From a virus, in the IMG/VR virus record IMGVR_UViG_3300000553_000046, positions 1-57,326 of that record: a stretch of DNA of 57,326 bases; one strand, 5' to 3'. Of the stretch, positions 29,101 through 37,970 are shown in pieces (the first letter of the stretch is position 1; every line of letters starts with the position of its first letter). The position numbers and the translations under genes are program-made. The notes beneath the pieces were generated by a model, which was not told the DNA's origin, made no database searches, and saw only the letters and a list, made by a program, of their open reading frames with translations.

Positions 29101-31415
29101 TTATCTGTAACAGAAGACTGTTGATCTGTAACTCCACAAGATATTAAGTTGGACTTAATAATATTAATTAATGTTTTTCTAAAGTTTCCATGACCACCTA
29201 CCATTTGTGGTCCACCTGTATTAGGAACAACATTAACATATGCTGTAGAACTACATGCATCATCTAATCCACACAATTCTGTTTCACTGTATCCATTTGC
29301 AGGATCTTCCCATCCAACTCTTACACCATTAAACTCTGATGTATTCTTAACAAACCATATTTCATAATTAGCTAATTCAACTACTCCTGAAGAAGGTTGA
29401 ACGATAACTGGTTTAGTTAAAGAGCATATTTCCTGAACTCCAATGTTGAATATTGGATTAGTATTTTTTTGAGTATTAGTATTACAATCTGTATATTGTA
29501 TAATTGCTTGATTAGATCCACCACTAGGATTTACTCCTAATGTATTAATTGTTACCTTATATATCTTACAACTTTCAATATAAGCATTGTTGCTTTTTGT
29601 TAAAAAAGGATCTTCTCTAAGATCGTTATATGGATAGTTAGGATAAAAATACTGTTGATCGTCTCGTGTATAAGTATTAACATTTCTAAGAATTCCTTTA
29701 GCAACGATTGATTGATTAGTACTTCTATCACCACGTACAATTTTAAAACCTACAATTGCAGATTTTTGTTCACTAGTTAACTCTGATGCAGAAATTATTG
29801 AGAATACTTTTGTAGGATCAATCTTTACTCCTATAGGAAAAATAGCATCATTACCCATATCTACATGTGTAGGAGTAACTGTAAATATTCTACTCTCCAT
29901 AATAGGAGATACAAGAACATCTGGAAATTTATGATGTCTGATTTTCTGGCCAGCAAGATCTCCCCATAATTCTGAATTACAAGGATATAGTTCTTCTGAT
30001 TCCCAATATGCAAATTCACCATATTGATAAGGCCCTTTATAATTAGGATCAGTACTATATCCATCGGATGTACCTATTATAGAGGCAGTGTTATAAATTT
30101 TCCAATAAGGAAGAGATGTTATAGATTTATCACCTATAAAGTCAGAAGAAGTATTTGGAACATCGGGTGCATTTTCATTATTCCCTAATACTCTTCCAGG
30201 AATATGAAATGCGTCTGTTTCTTTTCCATTAATGAGTTGAAACACAATTTCAAAAGGATATACTTCATCACGAAGATATCCTCTAAGATTTGAAGAATTT
30301 ATTTCATTTGCATAACTTTCTGTAGCTGGGATTCTCCAAGTTTCCCATTGAAGAGTGATAGCGTTTGCAATCTTTTGATAATTGATTCTATCTGTAGTCG
30401 TTAATCCTTTCCAAATAAGAATATCCTGAGCCGTAGTAATATCATCTGCAGTTTCATAATAAGGAAACTTTTCAAAAATATCATTAATAGATAATCTAAT
30501 ATTACTTACATTTTGACCACTGTAAGTAATTGTTTTTAAAACTTTATCAATAAAATATGTTCCTACTAATTCAACAGAAGCAATATCATTAATAGTCTTA
30601 ATGACTGCTAGATTGAAATATTGAAATTGTCCAGTATTATCAAGATTTGCAACATCTATTACTATAGACTTGTTAACAGGATAATTAAAATTAACTGATG
30701 TAATTGCTGAATCTGCTATCGGAGTGGGATTAGTAATAGAATAATATGATGTATAAGGATTACCTAATGCATCAGCATATTGAATAGCAAATTGATACGT
30801 ACCTGCAATTACGTTTCCACTAGAGATAATATTATTTATATTTAATGTTGGAATTGAAAAATTAGGTTCAAGTTTTAATTTATTACAATCGATAGTATCT
30901 AAATAAACGGGAGTACAAAAAGAACTTCCATATCGTAGAGTCTTAGGTAAATTATCAATATCTAAATATCTTCGAGGATTGAATCCATCTGTCCAATATA
31001 TTTCAGTAGTACAGTTAGTTATTCTATGAACAACCTTATGAATAGGATAATTAATATTAAAATTTAAACATGAACCACTGACCAAAGTATGATATATACA
31101 ATCGTTGTGTTCCATATAACCAATTTGACAATCTTTGGTAGAAGAATTGACTAAGAAAAATATATGTTTATCTTTTTCTTGAATTACATGTTCTCCAATA
31201 AGTACAAATCCTGTTGGAAAACTTAGACAAAACTCATTACCCTCCTCATTCTGATAGTTAACAGCATTAGCATCATAATTTTCAACAGCAGCATTTAATG
31301 CATAGGTTAGTCCCCCTTTCTTAATTTGATTGGGTGTCTGATCCATATTAAGACCAGCAGTAGCATTATTATACTCATGTCTTAAATTACCTTGTTCTTG
31401 TTCCTGATCTGCCAT
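26175..31415 (-). CDS. Tail stabilisation (muzzle-type) protein with Thr/Ser-rich linkers, 1746 aa
   Basis: The N-terminus (residues 1-170, with KKGGLTYALNAAVEN and EIYWTDGFNPRRYLDI) has the character of the tail stabilisation protein conserved in Crassvirales and compared with P22 gp10, a beta-propeller-like protein that closes the tail nozzle. Residues 1-1500 are mostly beta-rich. A first Thr/Ser run interrupts the protein near residue 1105. Residues about 1507-1650 are blocks of nearly pure Thr and Ser separated by short repeats of the type IPNCILDG and LPDCNISG. A compact domain of about 90 residues (1655-1746) ends the chain. The fusion of a nozzle protein with a mucin-like C-terminal extension is unusual and could display a host-binding domain. 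The tail role is from family resemblance and context; the extension's role is inferred. Confidence 0.75.
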   Translation of the reverse strand: MADQEQEQGNLRHEYNNATAGLNMDQTPNQIKKGGLTYALNAAVENYDANAVNYQNEEGNEFCLSFPTGFVLIGEHVIQEKDKHIFFLVNSSTKDCQIGYMEHNDCIYHTLVSGSCLNFNINYPIHKVVHRITNCTTEIYWTDGFNPRRYLDIDNLPKTLRYGSSFCTPVYLDTIDCNKLKLEPNFSIPTLNINNIISSGNVIAGTYQFAIQYADALGNPYTSYYSITNPTPIADSAITSVNFNYPVNKSIVIDVANLDNTGQFQYFNLAVIKTINDIASVELVGTYFIDKVLKTITYSGQNVSNIRLSINDIFEKFPYYETADDITTAQDILIWKGLTTTDRINYQKIANAITLQWETWRIPATESYANEINSSNLRGYLRDEVYPFEIVFQLINGKETDAFHIPGRVLGNNENAPDVPNTSSDFIGDKSITSLPYWKIYNTASIIGTSDGYSTDPNYKGPYQYGEFAYWESEELYPCNSELWGDLAGQKIRHHKFPDVLVSPIMESRIFTVTPTHVDMGNDAIFPIGVKIDPTKVFSIISASELTSEQKSAIVGFKIVRGDRSTNQSIVAKGILRNVNTYTRDDQQYFYPNYPYNDLREDPFLTKSNNAYIESCKIYKVTINTLGVNPSGGSNQAIIQYTDCNTNTQKNTNPIFNIGVQEICSLTKPVIVQPSSGVVELANYEIWFVKNTSEFNGVRVGWEDPANGYSETELCGLDDACSSTAYVNVVPNTGGPQMVGGHGNFRKTLINIIKSNLISCGVTDQQSSVTDKYRQIFNSPETSFGQPFLGNVLKLESVIYGAGKGHFTQVKDNARYRFITEEAQRKALDSANAIGNKTSPFDGAAMFASYQAYLQIYLNGLTRRNFAYSYNSIADYNYSEAIPNNVGIKQRDIVLSRYLIPGVQSVGDTYTVNNFNRESSIYLKTDIDIPFPSDSPNMLVAGVPKLIDKSRYTISGMNYCATPTKDYDLSVVSYYASLKNNITNQWGQIYSYKTIDTGFQRNINLQFSETIFGGDTFIGRFTFKSKLPFFIDNRVNAPDDSDIFYDEIGNVAYPKYWHSSRSIQKDYMSNGGLLSNIVSYKAHNFDCPNNTIIAEPTNTSVIDTTTTTSTTSTSTTISPGTLTESNTLMYYDGYFYLFAYGIPSFYCESSYNLDLRQAFNNKEGDFFPHVSTDIPDDWLQEKLVSIVQDNTYTYNVTFSKQNTENLFTHIPFDWNQACHSHYPFRTIYSDPQTINADITTNPWLIYRSNSYYDFPQNFGPLTAIDGIQNKAVLARFENKTLLYNNLLTMDTSNPQAAFVGNPRLFENPPIDFAETDLGYVGCQHKFLLKIPQGQITMDAKRGQIFLLSGQQAIDLAGFGTGMNRFFTDHLAFEILRYFPELDVDNHFKGLGLHGVYDSKYDRIIITKLDYIPHPDLIITYDPSTFTFYNNEEFDNTIIKTPISLSDPNYFCNKSWTLSYNMNTKSWISFHSYIPNYYIAENNFFYSGLNSCCSDLEFEFVVAIPIVETTTTSTTSTTTTTSTTTTIPNCILDGIAIQVIYGTTTTTTTTTILPDCNISGFSDQVMYDHTSTTTTTTTHSSTSTSTTSTSTTTSTSTSTSTSTSTSTSTTSSTSTSTTSSTSTSTTSTSTSSTSTTTSSTSTTTSTTTTLLPYILEHTPLGGSIGVTDLSLACIYNPSPGATIYTYSSDGATPVIGMMIYTTKVGSVLSNPFPHAVGSSQLLLWRGSSKYALQFFTVDGYITDFRKC

Positions 31416-31420
31416 AATAG

Positions 31421-32392
31421 TTAATTATTTCGTTTCCAACCATATCTTTGTATACGATTGGGCAGTTCATACATTTTAAATCTATTCAGATCTTGTGCTA
31501 CTCGTCTTTGCTTCTCATAAACTGTTTGTTTCTTAATCTCGATGTCTGCCATGATAAAAGCTTCATCAGACAGTTGTTTATAATAAACAAGTTTTTGTTG
31601 CAATTGTTGAAATGTTTCATCATTTGTTTGATTAACAAGTGTTTCAACCATCTTATATTTAATGAACGATTCTACATATTCTTTGATACGATAATTATCA
31701 GGAATCATCTGATTACCTATATTATCATATTCAGTTGCATAGAATATAAGATGAACAATTCCATGTCTGAAATTTGTAACAAATTTATTATCTCTAATAT
31801 CAAATGAGTCTATACTAGATGATCCTGGAGTAAAATCATTTCCTAGATTAAAATCATTAACTGACGAGTATAAAGATCCATAACTTACATCGCAATGTTT
31901 TTTTACTGATATATTTCCAGGTTTTAACAAATGATCCTTTCGATAGAATCTAGGGATTTCAGTATTAGTTTTATATACAGCTTGTAATATCTCTGGAAGA
32001 CACTCACCATTACATGATTCCTTATGACATTCTGGATTACTGCATTGTACATTTCCACTTACTGTAAGAGGAGCTACTTGAATGATATTTGCCGTTTGTG
32101 AATAAAAAGAACTTGGTTCATGATAAGATGTAAGTTGACGTTCTGTACAAGCCCAAGCTTCTCTAGCTGCATAAAAATTATCAGGAAGTCTTGCTTGAAA
32201 GTCTTCAATATATAAAGCTTCTTCAGAGATTACATAAGAAGATCTACCGAGTTTATTTAAACACTTATTAAGATAAGTAGGAAACATGAGATCATCTATT
32301 GCTCCAGTATCAAAGTAACTTTTAAATTCTTCTTTTACTGTAGCATATATAATCTCTGGGGTTGTAAAATTATATCTGTAGTAGTAACTCAT
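31421..32392 (-). CDS. Probable head-tail connector (tail tubular) protein, 323 aa
   Basis: A 323-aa protein directly upstream of the tail stabilisation gene (5-bp gap), the place where crAss-like phages carry the tail tubular protein compared with P22 gp4. The N-terminus (TTPEIIYATVKEEFKSYFDTG, shortened here) and the C-terminal helix (residues about 240-300, YRIKEYVESFIKYKM) are consistent with a ring-forming adaptor. Residues 135-155 hold a Cys/His cluster (CSNPECHKESCNGEC) that could bind a metal. The assignment rests mainly on gene order. Confidence 0.6.
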   Translation of the reverse strand: MSYYYRYNFTTPEIIYATVKEEFKSYFDTGAIDDLMFPTYLNKCLNKLGRSSYVISEEALYIEDFQARLPDNFYAAREAWACTERQLTSYHEPSSFYSQTANIIQVAPLTVSGNVQCSNPECHKESCNGECLPEILQAVYKTNTEIPRFYRKDHLLKPGNISVKKHCDVSYGSLYSSVNDFNLGNDFTPGSSSIDSFDIRDNKFVTNFRHGIVHLIFYATEYDNIGNQMIPDNYRIKEYVESFIKYKMVETLVNQTNDETFQQLQQKLVYYKQLSDEAFIMADIEIKKQTVYEKQRRVAQDLNRFKMYELPNRIQRYGWKRNN

Positions 32393-32398
32393 AGTTTA

Positions 32399-32875
32399 TC
32401 AATTTTTCCATTGTCTATATAAATGTTGATATTGATCATTTGTTGTTATATAATGTGCTAGCAATCTGGAAGTAGTTCTTGATGGTTTAAAATACCATAA
32501 ATCAAATAATTTGAATCGTGCAGATAGTCGAAACCAAATCCAACCAAAAGAATAACCTTCTGTATGATAATTAAAATTATAAACTCGTTTACCTTTCTCC
32601 TTTGATTTTTTCCAATCTACAGGAAGATTTATTATTTGTTCTCCCTTGATGGTTTTATATAACTTTCGTTTCTTTTTAAAAATTGAAAACTCTCCAAGTC
32701 CTGCTGGCAGTTTAGTCTTTTCTCCTGTCTCTAGAATATATTCTCTAAAAGATTCATTAAATGTATATATTAGAATTCTCCACTCATCATATGTGAGTTT
32801 TACTGTAATATTCTTTTTACAAAAATCTTTATAGTTACTCTTACTAGAAGATCGCCAATCTACTGCTACACGCAT
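32399..32875 (-). CDS. Small conserved structural-module protein, 158 aa
   Basis: A basic 158-aa protein rich in Lys, Tyr and Trp, with patterns such as FKKKRKLYKTIKGE and FGWIWFRLSARFKLF. It is packed 6 bp from the connector gene and immediately after the 242-aa gene, so it belongs to the connector and tail operon. Crassvirales genomes carry a conserved small gene of this kind at this place. The basic, aromatic composition could suit contact with DNA or a neighbouring ring, but I cannot name the function. Confidence 0.5.
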   Translation of the reverse strand: MRVAVDWRSSSKSNYKDFCKKNITVKLTYDEWRILIYTFNESFREYILETGEKTKLPAGLGEFSIFKKKRKLYKTIKGEQIINLPVDWKKSKEKGKRVYNFNYHTEGYSFGWIWFRLSARFKLFDLWYFKPSRTTSRLLAHYITTNDQYQHLYRQWKN

Positions 32876-33604
32876 TTATTTTAAATTAGGTGCATTTGGA
32901 GCCTGACCATCAACATTATCTTGAGTAAGATCAGACTTAATTCTGAAATAAGTTTCAAGTAGAGTTTGAGATGTAAGTTTCAATGTTTGTTTTTCAAGAT
33001 AACCTGGTAGAGCAAATTCCTTATCTAATGGATTCTTACACCAATCATCATTACTTACTGTAGTGGCTGCACAACCACAATCTGAATATAATATTTTATT
33101 AGGAATATCTTCTTCAAAAAATGCTACAAGTCTTACAGCTTTAAGTGATGGATTACTTATATATAGATATCCATCTGATATCCAAAAATATAATTGTTTT
33201 TTTATGATTGGAAGTTTGAGAAGATTGAGATATCTATTTACAGATATTTCTTTAATTTTACTTCCATTTCCACCTAGAGCATTAATAGAATAAACTCCTT
33301 GTATAACATATTGATAGTTTCCTTCAGATATACGTGGAAGTTTATATATAGTTCTAGCTACAGTGCATTCATCAACATATTCACAACATTCTGAAATAGG
33401 AACTTCTTTTAATTCTAAACAAGGGATTGTAGTAAATAGTGTGTCAGTTGCCCACAATTTTCTAAGATTTGTTTCTCTCTTTATTAGAAGTAATGAATTA
33501 TTTCTAATCTCAGAAGCAATTACTCTATCTGTAATTAGATTATCTGTAGAGAGAAGTTTATGTATACTCCTTACATCACTTACTAATTTTCTTAGAGTTG
33601 TCAT
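32876..33604 (-). CDS. Conserved connector/tail module protein, 242 aa
   Basis: A 242-aa protein with a helical N-terminus (residues 1-50) and a beta-rich, Cys-containing middle (CCEYVDEC at about 73-80, DCGCAAT at about 175). It starts at the stop of the metallophosphoesterase gene (1-bp overlap) and ends next to the 158-aa gene, so the three are likely translated together. Its position between the phosphoesterase and connector genes suggests a ring or tail-adaptor protein. No motif fixes the role. Confidence 0.5.
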   Translation of the reverse strand: MTTLRKLVSDVRSIHKLLSTDNLITDRVIASEIRNNSLLLIKRETNLRKLWATDTLFTTIPCLELKEVPISECCEYVDECTVARTIYKLPRISEGNYQYVIQGVYSINALGGNGSKIKEISVNRYLNLLKLPIIKKQLYFWISDGYLYISNPSLKAVRLVAFFEEDIPNKILYSDCGCAATTVSNDDWCKNPLDKEFALPGYLEKQTLKLTSQTLLETYFRIKSDLTQDNVDGQAPNAPNLK

Positions 33605-34851
33605 TATAAATACTGTTTAAATATATTTGTTATTCCATAACTTCGATCTATGAGAAATGCTGTTACTCCTGGTTTTCTTCCAATATAACCATTCTTATCT
33701 TCCCACTGACTAGATACAGTAGTAAATGCTGATATTCTATAGAACTCTATTCCATTAAAATCATGACTCATTTCTGTATGTTTGTCTCCTGTAAAGATAT
33801 AAAAATTTTTATGGGAACTCCAATCTTTTCTAAACTCTATAGGGAAGATGGTTACCAAACGTTCTGGTTTAATTTTATCTCCATGATTAAACATCATCGC
33901 AGATACTCCATAACTAACATATTTTCTATATGAAGGAGCTATATCAAACTTAATTCTATGAGTAGTTCTATAATAAACTTTTAACCAATTTAGTAAATGC
34001 CAACTTGCAAAAGCATCATGGTTTCCTGGCATAAATACTAATTCAATAAATTGACTATTATCAAGCATTGTATTAATTATTTCTATCTCATGATTACAAA
34101 CCTTTTCAAAAGAATCATAGAAAGATAAAATATTTTCTTGAGGAGTTCCTCCAGTCGTCATTCCTGTAGATTCACTATTAAAAGTATCTGATCCAAGAAT
34201 ATATAAAATAGTCTCTAGATTATTAGATAACTTAGCTTGATCAATTATTGTTTTTATTTTATTAGAAACTTTTGTAAATCTTTGTATAATATCATTGTCT
34301 TGATTAACTCCATCTAATCTATTATAATGAGCATCTTGTTTATTAATCAGCAAACATCCCATAGGCTTGCGCTGATTTATTTCTGGGGAATTAATTATAG
34401 GTGCTGTAGGAACATATGCTTTCAAGAACTCGATAAAATTATCTTGAAACGTCTTTTCTTCTTTCTTTAATCCTAGCCAAGCTTTTACTTGCCAATGTGG
34501 AGTAGTACTATTTCCCCAATAATTCTGAATATATTTAATTATTTCCCACTTACTAATATCGATATTGCACTTATTAATTAATTCATCCAGTGTTTTTATT
34601 TCTGTATCAGAATTAACTATAATCTCACCAACTCCTTTGTCAAGATCTTCGAAATACTTTACTATACCTTGTTCTGATTCTTGTACTAATGCTGTTATAT
34701 CTTTTTTGATTTTATTATTAGTTTGTAGTAGTTTAGTTAATTTACATACATCCTTTAATGTAATTTCTAATCTATTAGCGTAATACTGATTACTTCTTTT
34801 TAATTTTCGTAGTACTACTAGTTTGTCCAATAACTCTTGTTGATTAATCAT
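33604..34851 (-). CDS. Calcineurin-like metallophosphoesterase, 415 aa
   Basis: The five metal-binding blocks of the calcineurin-like fold are in order: Asp173-x-His175 (KQDAHYNR), Asp222 (LGSDTF), GNHD at 276-279, NHGDK with His323, and GDKH at 355-358 where the family usually has GHxH. The first His of the last block is thus Asp, while His358 is kept. Residues 1-160 form a helical region with a possible DNA-binding segment (residues about 86-128, rich in Trp and Lys). This gene heads the connector/tail operon behind its own promoter and a terminator. Members of the fold cleave phosphodiesters or phosphomonoesters, and several are DNA nucleases of the SbcD/Mre11 type. Whether this one is in the virion or a cytoplasmic enzyme cannot be told. 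Confidence 0.75.
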   Translation of the reverse strand: MINQQELLDKLVVLRKLKRSNQYYANRLEITLKDVCKLTKLLQTNNKIKKDITALVQESEQGIVKYFEDLDKGVGEIIVNSDTEIKTLDELINKCNIDISKWEIIKYIQNYWGNSTTPHWQVKAWLGLKKEEKTFQDNFIEFLKAYVPTAPIINSPEINQRKPMGCLLINKQDAHYNRLDGVNQDNDIIQRFTKVSNKIKTIIDQAKLSNNLETILYILGSDTFNSESTGMTTGGTPQENILSFYDSFEKVCNHEIEIINTMLDNSQFIELVFMPGNHDAFASWHLLNWLKVYYRTTHRIKFDIAPSYRKYVSYGVSAMMFNHGDKIKPERLVTIFPIEFRKDWSSHKNFYIFTGDKHTEMSHDFNGIEFYRISAFTTVSSQWEDKNGYIGRKPGVTAFLIDRSYGITNIFKQYL

Positions 34852-34879
34852 AATAATAAGATGTTAGTTAAAACTTCAG

Positions 34880-34910
34880 TAAAGATATATTTTTATAATC
34901 ACTTTAACAA
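34880..34910 (-). promoter_or_regulatory. Bacteroidetes-type promoter before the metallophosphoesterase gene
   Basis: On the minus strand ATTG (TTG at 34910-34908) is followed after 20 bases by TATCTTTA (34887-34880), close to the Bacteroidetes consensus TTTG-N19~21-TAnnTTTG. It lies about 30 bases before the ATG at 34851 and just behind the terminator hairpin, so it marks the start of a new transcription unit. Confidence 0.55.
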
Positions 34911-34922
34911 TAGTAGGTTATC

Positions 34923-34986
34923 AAAATAAAACTCCCCCGAGCTTTCACCCAGGGGAGACATCCTGGGAAACCAACAAACCAAGATG
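34923..34986 (-). terminator. Tandem hairpins with T-tract after the 505-aa fibre gene
   Basis: Read on the minus strand, a first hairpin pairs CATCTTGG with CCAGGATG (34986-34979 with 34966-34959; one G-U pair that exists only in minus-strand RNA). A second pairs CTCCCC with GGGGAG (34957-34952 with 34937-34932) and is followed by TTTTATTTT. The second has the form of an intrinsic terminator for the fibre gene ending at 35015. Confidence 0.75.
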
Positions 34987-35014
34987 TTTTTATATTTAAC
35001 TAGAGTTTACTTTA

Positions 35015-36532
35015 TTAGAAAGGAACTATATTCACATATAGATAGGAATTGAAACTAATTCCTGTATATGTGTAATGTCCAGCAGATGCGTGTAATGTTG
35101 TAAGTCTTGTATCAGAGTCTGCTTGGATAACAAGAGATTGAAGATCTGGTGTTCCTGAGAAGGTTACAACTAACGTATTTCCTGTAACAGGAACATGTGT
35201 ACCTGTTTGAAGAACACCCGATACAACATCTCCAACGTTAAGATTTACACCATTTAAGGTTACACTAGTCATTTTTAAATCAGGTAGAGCCGAATTAACT
35301 CCTAATCCAAATACTGGTAAACGAGTGGTTGTTGTAGAAGTTGTAGATGTACTAGTAGTAGAAGATGGATCGTAACTACCACAAGCTATTCCTGCATCTA
35401 TATATCCATCTCCATCAGTAATTGTTGCAGATCCCATTCTTGCACATGCTACAAGTGTACCTGGATAAGTAATCCACTGGGTTACATCATTACCAGTTAC
35501 ACAATCAGTATATTCACAATTACATGTAAATGTTGGATCTGTAGCGTGGAATGTATACTCAATACATACTCCCGGAAGAGCAGTTGTACTTGTTGTAGTT
35601 GTGGTACTTGTTGTAGTTGGAGGAAGCGAACAAATAGTTCTATCATATACATTTCCAGATGAATCTATTGATCCATGCCATTCGGCAAATGTAAGAGGAG
35701 TTCTACTCCAACCAATTGTTGTATCAACTCCTATTGTAAATATAGTAGTTAATCCTGGATCAACATAAAATGCCAGAACATCTCCAGGAAGAGGTTGCGC
35801 TGCATATAGAATAGTATCTGATACTAATTCACAAGTTAAACCAAATCCATTCAGATAATATATGTAACTTGTAGGAATAGGAGTAGTAGAGGTTGATGTT
35901 GTTGTACTAGTACTAGAAGTACTGGTGCTGGTAGTTGTTGTAGTAGACGTTGAAGTAGTCGATGTACTGGTAGTCGATGTACTAGTTGTTGTAGTAGTAC
36001 TTGTGGTTGTTGGAGGAGATACTGCACATCCTCCATGAAGATTTGCATAAGTTTGACCATTAGCTGCTATATCTGCAGTTGCTAAAGAGTTTGCTGCAAC
36101 TTGAGAAATGGTAGAAGAATAAGTATGAGCCACCACAGTATATAATACCCAATCTCCATAAGTTGGACCATCTATACAATCATTCTTTTGAAACCATGCA
36201 GATTCTTCAACATTCCAATATATAGTTGTGGTAGTTGTACTAGTAGTACTACTTGTACTTGTACTACTGGTTGTAGTAGAAGTTGATGAAGTAGTTGTAG
36301 TGGTTGTACTAGTTAATGTTATTGGAATTATAATCTCATTATTACATACACCCGTTGATGTAACTTTAATATATATAGCTCCATCAGGAACAATATAGAT
36401 ATCTCCAGCTAACAATATTGCTTTTGATATCCCAGTAGCAAACTGAGTATAAGGACCTGGATATTTAAAATATGATAATGATACATTATCTATATCAGAA
36501 CCTGCACTAGTTAATTGAATAAGAATGTTCAT
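35015..36532 (-). CDS. Tail fibre/adhesin protein with four Thr/Ser-rich linkers, 505 aa
   Basis: The protein is a chain of small beta-rich domains joined by Thr/Ser runs at about residues 69-104, 172-217, 302-316 and 388-401. The N-terminal domain (1-72) ends VTSTGVCNNEIIIPI and matches the N-terminus of the 287-aa tail protein, so it probably docks to the same tail site. Middle domains resemble one another, with paired Cys residues and Trp/Tyr-rich strands. The last about 100 residues form another beta domain (LPVFGLGVNSALPDLKM start). The layout is that of a modular adhesin. It is followed by a strong terminator and is the last gene of its unit. The Thr/Ser runs may be glycosylated by the host; that is inference. 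Confidence 0.6.
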   Translation of the reverse strand: MNILIQLTSAGSDIDNVSLSYFKYPGPYTQFATGISKAILLAGDIYIVPDGAIYIKVTSTGVCNNEIIIPITLTSTTTTTTSSTSTTTSSTSTSSTTSTTTTTIYWNVEESAWFQKNDCIDGPTYGDWVLYTVVAHTYSSTISQVAANSLATADIAANGQTYANLHGGCAVSPPTTTSTTTTTSTSTTSTSTTSTSTTTTTSTSTSSTSTTTSTSTTPIPTSYIYYLNGFGLTCELVSDTILYAAQPLPGDVLAFYVDPGLTTIFTIGVDTTIGWSRTPLTFAEWHGSIDSSGNVYDRTICSLPPTTTSTTTTTSTTALPGVCIEYTFHATDPTFTCNCEYTDCVTGNDVTQWITYPGTLVACARMGSATITDGDGYIDAGIACGSYDPSSTTSTSTTSTTTTRLPVFGLGVNSALPDLKMTSVTLNGVNLNVGDVVSGVLQTGTHVPVTGNTLVVTFSGTPDLQSLVIQADSDTRLTTLHASAGHYTYTGISFNSYLYVNIVPF

Positions 36533-36550
36533 ACTATAAAAGTAATTATA

Positions 36551-36802
36551 TTATAATAACGATGTCAATGCAACAACTCTTTCTTTGAGTAATAATATTT
36601 GTTGGTCAATCCTTTGTAATGCTAAAGTTAGACTATCGTTTGTATTTATTCCTGTACCAGATAGATTTGGTCCACTATAACACATCTCATCAGAAGGTGT
36701 GAAACAAGTAATACTCTCATCAGAATTACATTCATCGCATTGACATGCTTCTTTAGGAATCATATAAGGACCGTCCAGTTTATATTTCTTATTATGAGTC
36801 AT
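36551..36802 (-). CDS. Small Cys-rich protein with fibre-anchor module, 83 aa
   Basis: The chosen ATG at 36802 lies just behind the stop of the 385-aa gene (36813); an earlier ATG at 36844 would overlap that gene and is less likely. The N-terminal half is Cys-rich (ACQCDEC at 19-25). Residues 41-71 read CYSGPNLSGTGINTNDSL followed by a helix (LALQRIDQQIL), the same module as at the start of the collagen-like fibre and the 385-aa protein. A C-terminal helix closes it. It could be a small trimeric adaptor, or a stand-alone anchor left after loss of a fibre shaft. Confidence 0.55.
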   Translation of the reverse strand: MTHNKKYKLDGPYMIPKEACQCDECNSDESITCFTPSDEMCYSGPNLSGTGINTNDSLTLALQRIDQQILLLKERVVALTSLL

Positions 36803-36812
36803 AAGATTATAC

Positions 36813-37970
36813 TTAAGGTATATACATAATATAATATGCAGCAATGCCAGGTTGAGTATTTGGATGCCCTCCTCCTCCTCCTGCAGTTGATGCTATGGTA
36901 ACATTAGTACTTATTGCAGGAGTAATCGAATTCGTTTTTCCTATAGAAGGAACTGTATTAGATCCTTTAATATTATATTGATAACTTGTCCCATCATTGT
37001 TTGCAACTTGTGGATAAGTAACGTTTGTAATTACAGGATTCCCTGAAGTATCAGTATTATATGTGTAATGAGAATGTTCAGACTGAGTGGAAGTTGCTGA
37101 TGCTGAGTGTGTATGATTTGGTATTTGAGATGGAATTAAAACAATATTATTACTTCCAAACATTGTCCATCCTCCTAAAGTAGCAGCTGACCATGTGGGA
37201 TTACCTGAAATAGCAGGATTAATAATAGGATCACTAATTGCAGGACCAGGACTATCTGTAGCTCCTACTGCAACTCGTCCACGTTTATCAGGAGTACCAT
37301 TCTGACCATTGCAGATGTAAATTTTTTCCCAATCTGAATTAGATAGACCTACTCCTGTAGAATCAAATTTACCTGTTAAAGATCCATAAAATTCATAAGC
37401 TACATAAGGAATCATTTTAGTACTCTGTTTTGTACTAACTGTATTATGAGTATTTAAATAGTTTGATATATAATTATCTAATTGCGTTCCATTCTTTGAA
37501 TAGAATTTATTAAGTAGATTTGATAGTGCGTTCTGTCCTGATACAACAGAACATAATTGACTTATTGTAGCTTGAAGAATATCATGAGTTTTAGATGAAG
37601 CTGTAACTCCAGTGAGACATCCAATGACATAATTTGCATTTAGTATAACTAATTCATTAGTATTATTAGAGATCTGTGTCTGTAAATCACAAATTGACTG
37701 AATAAACGCATTAATAAAATTATTCAGTGTAAAAGTTCCACATCCTGGCAGATGTTTAGTTATTGTCTCGCAAATACTATTTATATCTATATCAGGAGTT
37801 ACTCCATCGCCTAAAATTATATTTACTATATTCTCTGTTAGAACTTGATTAATATCTAATAAAGAATCACCATTTGTTATTCCTAAAGAAGGAATATCTA
37901 TTCCTGTATATCGTATACACTTATCTGATATAATTTCAGAACAGTTATTAAAACAATTAGTACATGCCAT
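36813..37970 (-). CDS. Tail fibre protein with collar-type C-terminal domain, 385 aa
   Basis: Residues 1-50 are Cys-rich and carry the anchor module CIRYTGIDIPSLGITNGDSL (18-37). Residues about 60-180 are helical. From about 190 the sequence is a phage tail-collar or short-tail-fibre tip: a WEKIYICNGQNGTPDKRGRV segment, His pairs typical of metal-holding tips (NHTH, EHSHY), a Gly stretch before HPNTQPG, and the closing AAYYIMYIP. Such tips trimerise around metal ions and bind surface receptors. It is probably a host-recognition fibre; the neighbours on both sides are also fibre-like. Confidence 0.75.
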   Translation of the reverse strand: MACTNCFNNCSEIISDKCIRYTGIDIPSLGITNGDSLLDINQVLTENIVNIILGDGVTPDIDINSICETITKHLPGCGTFTLNNFINAFIQSICDLQTQISNNTNELVILNANYVIGCLTGVTASSKTHDILQATISQLCSVVSGQNALSNLLNKFYSKNGTQLDNYISNYLNTHNTVSTKQSTKMIPYVAYEFYGSLTGKFDSTGVGLSNSDWEKIYICNGQNGTPDKRGRVAVGATDSPGPAISDPIINPAISGNPTWSAATLGGWTMFGSNNIVLIPSQIPNHTHSASATSTQSEHSHYTYNTDTSGNPVITNVTYPQVANNDGTSYQYNIKGSNTVPSIGKTNSITPAISTNVTIASTAGGGGGHPNTQPGIAAYYIMYIP

